Assembly: GCA_002789955.1 (NCBI GenBank)
Contig: PFUG01000658.1
Location: 1,403-36,211 of the forward strand
DNA from: Deltaproteobacteria bacterium CG_4_9_14_3_um_filter_63_12
Lineage (GTDB): Bacteria > Myxococcota_A > Bradymonadia > UBA4248 > UM-FILTER-63-12
Reading direction: 5' to 3'
DNA: 34,809 nucleotides
The translations under genes were made by a program, and so were the position numbers. Below, piece by piece: positions 9,101 to 14,901 of the stretch. Below the pieces are notes generated by a model, which ran no database searches, was not told where the DNA came from, and saw only the letters and a list, made by a program, of their open reading frames with translations. The stretch's first letter is position 1; each line of letters begins with the position of its first letter.

Positions 9101-11487
9101 CGGCGTTCGACCCATACGAAGATGGAGTGCTTGGCGGGCTTTATGGGGGCGGCACCTTGGGCACCACCTACCCGTCGATGTACACGTCGAACACCGACAG
9201 CCGTCTGGACGACCTCACCGAGTTTGTGCCTGGCTTCTTCACGGACGCGTTCGACCTCTGGGCCGAGTCGTTGATGAAGCGCGTCCCGTCGCGCGCCGGG
9301 GCGCTGAGCGCCGCGGCTCGCGCGAAGATAGAGGCCTCGCGGGCTGCGTTGGTCGCGCGCGACTACGTGCTCGAGGGTGCTGAGACGGTGCGCCTCAACG
9401 CCGACGGGCATTTCGAGGTCGTGTATCGGCTCGAGACGGGCCTCGAGGAGCGCGTCACGTACGACGGCGAGTCGCTCTTCAACGCCTATCCGGAGCTGGG
9501 GGTGGCGACACGGCGTAAGGTGGGCTCCTTGGAGTCGGCGCTGCTCGCGCGCTGGCTGCCCTTCGTCATGCCGACGGCGTCCAACCTAGAGGCCTGGTAC
9601 GACGGCGACATGGTCGGAGAGACCTTGGTCCTGAGACCCGTCGACGGCGGCGCGGGGAGGGTGGAGTTCGAGTTCGACGGGTCGAGCCGCATCGTGACCT
9701 TGCGACGAGTCGACGGCGACTCGTCGAGCGAGACCCAAGTTCGCTACGACGGCGACGCCATCGAGCTGAGCTCCGACTTACAGAAGCCGACTCGTTTGGA
9801 GCCGAGCGAGCCCTTCGTGTCCATGCCTTTCGAGGCGTCGAGTTGGGCGCTGGTGGAGATGCCCTTGCGGCCAGTGTCCTACTGGAACGAGCAGCTACAG
9901 TCGCTGACCACCGGGACCTCAGAGTGGCGGGTCGCCGAGCGGCAGCTGATGGCGAGCGCTGCGGCGACGCAGAACCCGAGCGCGGTGGCGGCGGCCTTCC
10001 AGGCCATCGACAGTGCCTTCGAGGTGAGCGAAGGGGAGCTGACCCTGGCCAGCCAGGGGAACGTCTACTTTTCGAAGGAGATGCTCACACGTCTACGCCA
10101 GGAGCTGCCTGAGAGCCGTGTGCTGTCCTATCTCCTCGCCTCGCTGCAGCTCCGCTCGAACACCCGCAAGCCCATGACGGCGCTAGCGGGCTCAGAGCCT
10201 TCGCTGGTGAACCTCCTGGCCAGCTACCGCGACACGCTCTACGAGCTGGACTATGCCCGAAATCGTCCGATAGAGGCCGCGCGGGGCATCAAGCGTTTCG
10301 CGGCAGCGCATCCCTACCCCTCGTTCCTGTTTGTCCTTGCGTACCAGTTCGCGGCTCGTTGGCAATGGAACTCACCGGACGCTGCGCTGCAAACCTGGGC
10401 GCTGCTGGCGACCTTCGACGAGTGGTCGGAGCGCGCGGCGCTGGAGACGATTCGGGTCTTGAATTCTCGAGGGCGCTACGATGAGGCGAGCGAAGCGAGC
10501 GAGGCGCTCTTCGCGAAAATGTCCGAGCGGGGGCAGACCCCGTCAGCGGACTATGCCTACTACCAGGCTTATATTTACAGCTCCCGCGGGCAGGCCGGCT
10601 GGAAGCGATTCTGGGCGCAGTGGCAGGAGCGCGCGGTGACGAGCGGGACTTCGGCGTCGATCGTCGGCGTCTTCAACATGGCGATGATGTGCGGCCTGAG
10701 CGCCGACCTGGACGGTTTCCTGCTGAAGCTCCCCTTAGAGCGCCTACAGGACGCCAGCTTGGCGTTACCCCTGGCCAGCGCGAGCGCCTCGCTGGGCCGC
10801 GCCGACCTCGCGTGGACCCTGGTGCAACCTCATCTTGCTGGGCTCTCTGCAGCGGATGACCAAGCGCACATTGGCCTGCTCGCCCTTGCCTCGATAGTCG
10901 CCGAACGCGTCGGCCGCAACGAGGAGGCCGTCGACACCTTAGAGCGCCTGCTGGCGGCGCTGGACGGCAGCGTGATGACGCTGGCCGAGCTGCGCCAGAG
11001 CTATTCGCGGCTGCTTCGCCTGCGCGTCAACCTGGTGGCGACGCGGCTCGCTCCAGCCCAGCGCGCAGAGGCCGTCAACCTGGCAATCCGGACCGCGCAC
11101 GAGTGGCGAGGGCAAGATCCGGACAACGCGGAGATCGACCGCACGATCGCCTCGATGTTGTACTCTCTGGGGGACACAGAGCGGGGTTGGCGCGAGCTGT
11201 CGAACCTCATCGAACGTCATCCTGCCGATGGCTTCTCGTATGGGGAGGTGGCCTCGGTGCTGGAGCAAGAGGGGGAGCTGGGGCACGCCTCAGACCTCTG
11301 GGAGACGGCGAGCCAGGTGGAGCCTACGAACCCAACCTGGTTGCTCGCGTGGTCGAACAATCTAGTCACTCGGGGGGAGGTGGCCGCTGCCGCCGCGCTG
11401 CTGGACCGCATTGCGCAGGGCAAATGGCAGGACCGCTTCTCGAACGTGCTGAGACAGGCCCAGGAGTCCAAGCGCCGTCTGAAGTGA
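6109..11487 (+). CDS. Giant membrane protein: FecR - VIT - VWA - TPR-like
   Basis: The protein has 1792 residues. Residues 1-103 are cytoplasmic and polar; about 104-122 form one membrane helix (YGLLALAAAAALLLLFYVV). About 160-280 is a FecR-like sheet domain (VLRGRVLLDVAKGDQPFVVE, VLGTRFLLTV). About 305-430 is a VIT domain (VYSFPLPADAAISRLAMYVD, DVYESIVYQRRDPALLEW). About 544-725 is a von Willebrand A domain with an intact metal site: DTSAS, GSTDLASAL and YVGDGMATG. From about 1330 to the end are alpha-helical TPR-like repeats. The ATG at 6109 overlaps the sigma factor stop and gives a sensible N-terminus; the 237 codons before it in the ORF are shadow. Topology places FecR, VIT, VWA and TPR outside the inner membrane. 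I infer a large periplasmic sensor/assembly protein that signals to the sigma factor through its 100-residue N-terminus; the function is unproven. Confidence 0.88.
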   Translation: MKKDKTPVNTGLDDSPEAENSVLEKNLEALLNRAHDPPVLNDEAKQRIHARLQDHLSQVSTDHAQEPGTSDQVLEQEGTEMASKRRALSGARPSRAKRAPGSGHYGLLALAAAAALLLLFYVVRKPGPERKPDETMQAETQAPAEQPGTETVAERIDDDPVLALETVTLDDGTVLIIDKDSVLTQLGPRAIKVLRGRVLLDVAKGDQPFVVESPHGDVTVLGTRFLLTVDELETVASVLRGRVNLSNSFGNATLARGQQGSLTDNGRPTRRAAPRLSHLTSWARSENRTGKGPEVVRKGNLLARNPRWQEQEFPLQMRDLVVDVHLEDQVARVTFDQTFFNHTYQQLEGVYSFPLPADAAISRLAMYVDGQLMEGGIVERQRGRDVYESIVYQRRDPALLEWMNGNVFKVRIFPLPPRTEKRLLLSYTQNLDRLYDHYQLQVPISEVDQPVARARFDVRLVGGADFEVKSSSHDLETRIEGDDLRVSAVLNDSHLGTDLLLDIWEGGEAEAAQLAQSPAADGETFVLTRVRPEVVGEVDARPRRWVILDDTSASRDPQLLAAQAFVIDRFVDHVDEDDEVSVVTFDTLLNAWHTQPVKARDLDREDLSKFLDMAHQNATGSTDLASALTMAAELLGSGTAEDVEKMVFYVGDGMATGKVRAAADLIALLQGRASVVAVGLGDSVDGRLLQQLAGATGGLYSAMNPEEDLDWRTFDLVASLNTARVLELETSLLDAEGVPVESDGLYVSAESLAAGEELTVVAKVSRLPVAVRLNGSMNGTPWQQTLPLAGSAASEAGYLPRLWAQRRVEALLRESGDRSEEITALGMANFLLTPYTSLLVLENEKMYREFKLKRGTEQTWARYPAPEKIEAVYEAQTRPIWQIDGEVIVRRPLPLVQSYSPYDYRVTLDGLGAHGVGIGGGGFAIPDVTNMDSAGILSITTAPTSASVLQPTEHSAGPMARPMSTVPFDDSFDANDWKVERKQSDRAKRSRGEGRGYSAFDPYEDGVLGGLYGGGTLGTTYPSMYTSNTDSRLDDLTEFVPGFFTDAFDLWAESLMKRVPSRAGALSAAARAKIEASRAALVARDYVLEGAETVRLNADGHFEVVYRLETGLEERVTYDGESLFNAYPELGVATRRKVGSLESALLARWLPFVMPTASNLEAWYDGDMVGETLVLRPVDGGAGRVEFEFDGSSRIVTLRRVDGDSSSETQVRYDGDAIELSSDLQKPTRLEPSEPFVSMPFEASSWALVEMPLRPVSYWNEQLQSLTTGTSEWRVAERQLMASAAATQNPSAVAAAFQAIDSAFEVSEGELTLASQGNVYFSKEMLTRLRQELPESRVLSYLLASLQLRSNTRKPMTALAGSEPSLVNLLASYRDTLYELDYARNRPIEAARGIKRFAAAHPYPSFLFVLAYQFAARWQWNSPDAALQTWALLATFDEWSERAALETIRVLNSRGRYDEASEASEALFAKMSERGQTPSADYAYYQAYIYSSRGQAGWKRFWAQWQERAVTSGTSASIVGVFNMAMMCGLSADLDGFLLKLPLERLQDASLALPLASASASLGRADLAWTLVQPHLAGLSAADDQAHIGLLALASIVAERVGRNEEAVDTLERLLAALDGSVMTLAELRQSYSRLLRLRVNLVATRLAPAQRAEAVNLAIRTAHEWRGQDPDNAEIDRTIASMLYSLGDTERGWRELSNLIERHPADGFSYGEVASVLEQEGELGHASDLWETASQVEPTNPTWLLAWSNNLVTRGEVAAAAALLDRIAQGKWQDRFSNVLRQAQESKRRLK

Positions 11488-11502
11488 CGGAAGCGGCAGG
11501 AA

Positions 11503-11527
11503 AGAGGGGAGGTCGCGGCTCCCCTCT
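11503..11527 (+). terminator. Hairpin after the VIT-VWA gene
   Basis: AGAGGGGAG-GTCGCGG-CTCCCCTCT is a perfect 9-bp stem 16 bp after the stop codon, followed by CTTGC with only two T. Position and strength suggest a terminator for the sigma/VIT-VWA unit. Confidence 0.55.
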
Positions 11528-11720
11528 CTTGCAACGATATCAATACGCGCAACAAAATTCGTTCGGTGGTCATTGATCGTAGGTCCCGAAGTCGGGTACT
11601 GTGTCGGCACACGACGAACGATGAACGGCCACGACGATTGGGGGAATGTCACCCCACGTCCGTCACATGTGTCTCTGCTCACAGTGTGTGCTTATGGGTC
11701 CATACCTCCCGGTGACCTCG

Positions 11721-12176
11721 ATGATTGAGTTCGATGACAGCCACTGGCCTCTGTGGGTCGTGACTTTCAGGGATCTCCCGCCGCGTTCTGGTGTGGAGAG
11801 GTTCCTCGCGAACGCTGACGTCATCTTCGAACGCCAGGAGCCCTTTGCCTGGCTGCTCCATTCTGTCCACACCAAAGCCATCCCCCATCAGCACCGCGCA
11901 CGGTACGCAGAGTGGATAAAGGACAACCATGCACTGTTGTCCAAGTACTGCCTCGGTGCGGGTTTCGTGGTGCCGACGGTGATCGGTCGGCTGGCCATGC
12001 GAAGTATCTTCCTGCTCCAACCTCCGCCTTGCCCACATGCGGTCATGCGTGAGATCGATGCAGGCCGAACTTGGTGTCTTGGGCGACTCGACGCCAACGG
12101 GCTGCTCGACGTTTCCCTCAGAGAGGAGACGTCGGCCCATCCGGGCCCCAGAAAAAGCGAGCCGCGAGGCCGGTGA
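11721..12176 (+). CDS. STAS/SEC14-like cytoplasmic protein
   Basis: The 151-residue product starts MIEFDDSHWPLWVVTFRDLP. It follows the pattern of small myxobacterial STAS/SEC14-like proteins: 'MIEFDxSxWPLVxVTFxG', a central strand-helix block (EPFAWLLHSVHTKA), a basic helix ending in HALLSKYCLGAGFVV, and the tail FLLQPPPCPHAV. Such proteins are often regulatory but the individual function is unknown. I moved the start from the ORF's 11646 to the ATG at 11721 because the family N-terminus begins there; the earlier 25 codons are Cys/His-rich and unlike it. No strong Shine-Dalgarno is visible. The last 15 residues are Pro/Arg-rich and may be a changed 3' end. It follows the VIT-VWA terminator, so it is probably transcribed separately. 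Confidence 0.6.
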   Translation: MIEFDDSHWPLWVVTFRDLPPRSGVERFLANADVIFERQEPFAWLLHSVHTKAIPHQHRARYAEWIKDNHALLSKYCLGAGFVVPTVIGRLAMRSIFLLQPPPCPHAVMREIDAGRTWCLGRLDANGLLDVSLREETSAHPGPRKSEPRGR

Positions 12177-12304
12177 GCCTGTAGGCCGCTCGCCCCCCCA
12201 GACAACTCTTTGCGACTCCGTGGGTTTGCGTCAAGAACGAGGCCCAGCCTCATCGCAGCACCCAAGCTCCACCGACGAAGTCCCGCCAAGAAGGCTCAAA
12301 GCCC

Positions 12305-13213
12305 TCACGGGATTTTGCGCAATCGCATCTGGTTCGGCTCCCCCCTGATGACGTCGATGAGCTGGTGACGGGCTCCGGCCTCGAGCTCGCGGTGCAGCGC
12401 GCGGATGGCGTCGCTGTCTTCGGCGTTCATGAGGCGGTCGTGGTCGAGCGCGGGCTTTTGCCACCCTTCGCTGAGGATGGCCTCGAGGCGCGCGTCGTCG
12501 ACCTCGAGGAGGTAGGAGAAGGTCTCCTCATGGGTGTGCGCTGGGGTATACGCCGAGAGCAGCTCGAGCTCACCGAGGGTGAGGTGGATGCTCAGGCTGG
12601 TGCTGTCCCACTGGGTGGCTCCATATTGCTTGCGCACCTTGGCGCATTTCATCCCCAGCAGCTTGGTCAGCGTGCCGAGGCCAGGAAGGGCGTCGTCGCC
12701 GAGGACGAGGTTGGCGGACGAGAGGTTGTGTCCGAACCAAGCCCCGGGCTCGACGCAGGGGATGGCGACCCACATGGAGAGGGGTACGAAGCGATCGCGC
12801 GTAGGCACGCTGCTGGCTCGCTTCGAGCCAGCTCGGTGCCGAGTAGCGCGCGAATCCCAATCGAGGTCGTCGTCGCCAACGTGGTACCGAACGCGGACCT
12901 CGGGCGAAAGCTCAGAGGCCCGCTTGCCAAAGCCGAACACCATGCCCGGGAACTCACCGCAGTCGAAGAGAACCCACCGTGGCATGAGCATCTCCTGGGG
13001 GCCGAAGGCAAAGCTGTCCAGGTGATGCAACCCGTTCACGACGTCGCGCGACTCGAGCGATGTGGCGGTGTAGCGCCGCTCCACGGGGATCTCGACTCCC
13101 ATTGGGGCCATGTCGAGATAGGGCCAGTTGGCCGTGTAGCTGATGACGTAGGGCGTACAGGTGTCGAGGATTTTTCGGTAGCGTGCCGCTACGTCTTTGG
13201 CAGCGATGGTCAT
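12305..13213 (-). CDS. Conserved-looking protein of unknown family, with an in-frame palindromic repeat insertion
   Basis: The 302-residue soluble protein has no signal peptide or membrane helix, and I do not recognise the family. It looks truly coding: balanced composition, conserved-style blocks such as GVEIPVERRYTATSLESRDV, MPRWVLFDCGEFPGMVFGFG and SMWVAIPCVEPGAWFGHNL, and C-terminal HLTLGELELLSAYTPAHTHE. Start: ATG at 13213 (MTIAAKDVAARYRKIL); the ORF's earlier TTG start adds only 11 residues and no better ribosome site. Residues about 117-141 (DWDSRATRHRAGSKRASSVP) are strongly basic, unlike the surrounding acidic and hydrophobic text, and are encoded by a copy of the palindromic repeat at 12791-12864. 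Removing it would join RVRYHVGDDDL to DRFVPLSMWVAIPC. Confidence 0.75.
   Translation of the reverse strand: MTIAAKDVAARYRKILDTCTPYVISYTANWPYLDMAPMGVEIPVERRYTATSLESRDVVNGLHHLDSFAFGPQEMLMPRWVLFDCGEFPGMVFGFGKRASELSPEVRVRYHVGDDDLDWDSRATRHRAGSKRASSVPTRDRFVPLSMWVAIPCVEPGAWFGHNLSSANLVLGDDALPGLGTLTKLLGMKCAKVRKQYGATQWDSTSLSIHLTLGELELLSAYTPAHTHEETFSYLLEVDDARLEAILSEGWQKPALDHDRLMNAEDSDAIRALHRELEAGARHQLIDVIRGEPNQMRLRKIP
12791..12864 (-). mobile_element. Palindromic element (about 74 bp) inserted in frame in a gene
   Basis: On the minus strand it reads GATTGGGATTCGCGCGCTAC, then TCGGCACCGAGCTGGCTCGA, then AGCGAGCCAGCAGCGTGCCT and ACGCGCGATCGC. It aligns along its length with the intergenic copy at 17961-18035 and with those at 14408 and 14513: same GATTGG/CGATCG ends, same CTCGGAAC-like block, same central GCTGGCTCGAAGCGAGCCAG palindrome. 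It keeps the host gene's reading frame and contributes about 24 residues. This resembles the way Rickettsia palindromic elements sit inside genes. Confidence 0.7.
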
Positions 13214-13282
13214 CTTCAGTCCAAGTTTCGCAGGTCGGACACCCAAGAATAAAAGGCAGTGGACTCGGCTCGCCGCTTCAGG

Positions 13283-14218
13283 TCACCAGGGTTCGGCTTC
13301 CAAGAGCAGCAGGAGCAGCGCTTTCTGGGCGTGGAGCCGGTTCTCGGCTTGGTCGAAGACGGCCGACCAGCGGCTATCCATGACCTCGTCGAGCACCTCT
13401 TCGCCGCGGTGCGCGGGCAGGCAGTGCAAGAAGATGGCGTCCTCGCGGGCCTGCTCCATGACCTTGCCGGTGATGCTGTAGCCGTCGAGCTTGGCGCGCA
13501 GCGCGTTGGCCTTCTCGTCCTGGCCCATGCTCACCCAGGTGTCCGTGTAGACCGCGTGTGCGCCTTTGACGGCGGCCATGAGGTCGTGCTCCACCGAGAC
13601 GAGCGTGCCGGCCGCCTTGGCGTCTTGGCGAACACGGGTCATGACGACGGGATCGGGCTGGAGGTCCGGCGGACAGGCACAGACCACGTCGAGGTTGGCC
13701 CGGGGACCGGCGAGGAGCAGAGAGTGCGCGACGTTGTTCCCGGCGCCCACGTAGACGAGCTTGCGACGCTCTTCTCGCCCGAAGCGCTCCTGCATGGTCA
13801 TGACGTCGGCGAGCGCCTGGCACGGGTGGAACTCATCGGTCAGCGCGTTGATCACTGGTACTGAGCCGTACTCGGCGAGCTCGTCGACGATGCTCTGTGC
13901 GGTGGTGCGGATGACGATGGCGTCGACGTAGCGGCTCAGCACCCGCGCGGTGTCGGCGATGGTCTCGCCGCGTCCCATCTGCATCCCGACGTTGCCATCG
14001 GCGGTCAAGATGAGCGGCTGAGCGCCGAGCTGGTAGCAGCCGACCTCGAAGGAGACGCGAGTGCGCGTGGATTGCTTGGCAAACACCACGGCGATCGACT
14101 TCCCATCGAGCTTCTTGCGATAGGCGCTCGGATTGGCTTTCACCTCTTTTCCGAGATCGATGACGCGCTGCAGCTCATTCGCAGACAAATCCAGAAGATT
14201 CCTGAGGTGTCGAGCCAT
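13283..14218 (-). CDS. argF: Ornithine carbamoyltransferase
   Basis: The enzyme joins carbamoyl phosphate and ornithine to give citrulline in arginine synthesis; it is a cytoplasmic trimer. Diagnostic motifs are intact: the carbamoyl-phosphate loop KQSTRTRVSFEVG, HPCQALADVMTM (the HPxQ motif), and the ornithine-binding/catalytic FLHCLPAHRGEEV. NVGMQMGRGETIADTARVLS is the usual second loop. At 311 residues the length is normal for the anabolic enzyme. The ORF extends upstream to 14455, but the ATG at 14218 gives the conserved N-terminus (MARHLRNLLDLSANE) and has AGGAG 6 nt before it. No other arg gene is adjacent, so it is a stand-alone locus behind the promoter proposed at 14364-14392. Confidence 0.95.
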   Translation of the reverse strand: MARHLRNLLDLSANELQRVIDLGKEVKANPSAYRKKLDGKSIAVVFAKQSTRTRVSFEVGCYQLGAQPLILTADGNVGMQMGRGETIADTARVLSRYVDAIVIRTTAQSIVDELAEYGSVPVINALTDEFHPCQALADVMTMQERFGREERRKLVYVGAGNNVAHSLLLAGPRANLDVVCACPPDLQPDPVVMTRVRQDAKAAGTLVSVEHDLMAAVKGAHAVYTDTWVSMGQDEKANALRAKLDGYSITGKVMEQAREDAIFLHCLPAHRGEEVLDEVMDSRWSAVFDQAENRLHAQKALLLLLLEAEPW

Positions 14219-14363
14219 CTGTGCTCCTGAGTCTTTCGTTGGAGGGGCGAAGTCGTTTGCTCGTCGATGCCCGAATGTCGGGCAAGTGCGGGCGCGCAAT
14301 GGCGGTGTGTACGACCAAGAGAGGGAATTTGCCAGCATTTTTTGGCGGCAGAAGACGCCACGC

Positions 14364-14392
14364 AACCTAGCAATTCGGCAAAGCGTAATCAA
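14364..14392 (-). promoter_or_regulatory. Possible sigma-70 promoter of argF
   Basis: On the minus strand TTGATT, a 17-bp spacer and TAGGTT lie about 150 bp before the argF start. The match is moderate and I found no ARG-box-like operator beside it. Confidence 0.25.
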
Positions 14393-14407
14393 CGCGCTGT
14401 CGGTTTC

Positions 14408-14472
14408 ATCGGATTTCGCGCACGCTCGGAACAGAGGTGGCTCGAAGCAAGTCACCTCGCGTCCCTACGCTG
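14408..14472 (+). repeat. Copy of GGCTCGAAG palindromic element family
   Basis: ATCGGATTTCGCGCACGCTC, then GGAACAGAGGTGGCTCGAAG, then CAAGTCACCTCGCGTCCCTA. It has the central imperfect palindrome (AGGTGGCTCGAAGCAAGTCACCT). It is an intergenic copy between the argF promoter region and the zinc-ribbon gene. The 14219-14568 gap holds this copy, the next one and the argF promoter; I see no gene. Confidence 0.7.
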
Positions 14473-14512
14473 CGCGGGGTGCGGTTGGCGGTTGGCGTGC
14501 GCGAGGGGCGGG

Positions 14513-14572
14513 GGCGCGCTTCTCGGAACAGAGGTGGCTGGAAGCGAGCCGCTCGCATCCCTACGCGATCAG
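14513..14572 (+). repeat. Second, adjacent copy of the palindromic element
   Basis: CGCGCTTCTCGGAACAGAGG, then TGGCTGGAAGCGAGCCGCTC, then GCATCCCTACGCGATC. It lacks the left GATTGG end but keeps the right end. It sits in the same orientation as the copy at 14408 with about 40 bp between them and touches the stop of the minus-strand zinc-ribbon gene. Confidence 0.65.
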
Positions 14573-14835
14573 AGGAGGGCGACCAGGACGAGCAGAGCGA
14601 GGGCAATGGCCACGACGATGGCGACGGTTCCGAGCACGCCGCTCCACTGCGCCCACCCTACCCGCCCTGCTCCTTGGCGAAAGCAGGAATGGCAAACGGC
14701 GACTTTCTTCACCTCGCCGCCGGTGAGCTCGCAGCAGTCGGCGCAAACCAGGGCTTGGCAGGTGGCGCAGGGACCAGCGGCGGGCGCGTGGCAGTAGACG
14801 CAGTAATCTGCGTCGGGTCGCAGGGGGCTGAGCAT
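14569..14835 (-). CDS. Small zinc-ribbon, C-tail membrane protein
   Basis: The 88 residues divide into a Cys-rich N-terminal half and one C-terminal membrane helix. The Cys pattern is YCVYCHAPAAGPCATC, then LVCADCCELTGG, then AVCHSC: four CxxC-like pairs that could bind two zinc ions in a B-box/treble-clef-like fold. The helix (VLGTVAIVVAIALALLVLVALL) runs to the very C-terminus, as in tail-anchored proteins, leaving the zinc domain in the cytoplasm. The ATG at 14835 is the only start. It lies downstream of the double-HtrA gene on the same strand, with a strong hairpin between them. No function is assigned; Cys-rich adaptors beside proteases are suggestive only. Confidence 0.7.
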   Translation of the reverse strand: MLSPLRPDADYCVYCHAPAAGPCATCQALVCADCCELTGGEVKKVAVCHSCFRQGAGRVGWAQWSGVLGTVAIVVAIALALLVLVALL

Positions 14836-14855
14836 CCTTGTCCTATGCTGGACCG

Positions 14856-14893
14856 CCCCCTCCCCCAGGTCGGGCCCAGGTCGGGGGAGGGGG
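14856..14893 (-). terminator. Strong GC hairpin between protease and zinc-ribbon genes
   Basis: CCCCCTCCCCC ... GGGGGAGGGGG forms a perfect 11-bp stem with a 16-nt loop, 8 bp after the protease stop. There is no T-tract, so it may work as a stabilising or rho-assisted end rather than a classic terminator. Confidence 0.45.
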
Positions 14894-14901
14894 TTGGAGA
14901 G

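Noticed and set aside
12365-13252. Plus-strand ORF of 295 aa
   Set aside because: Antisense to the unknown-family gene; the minus strand has conserved-style blocks, this frame is Val/Glu/Gly-rich filler.
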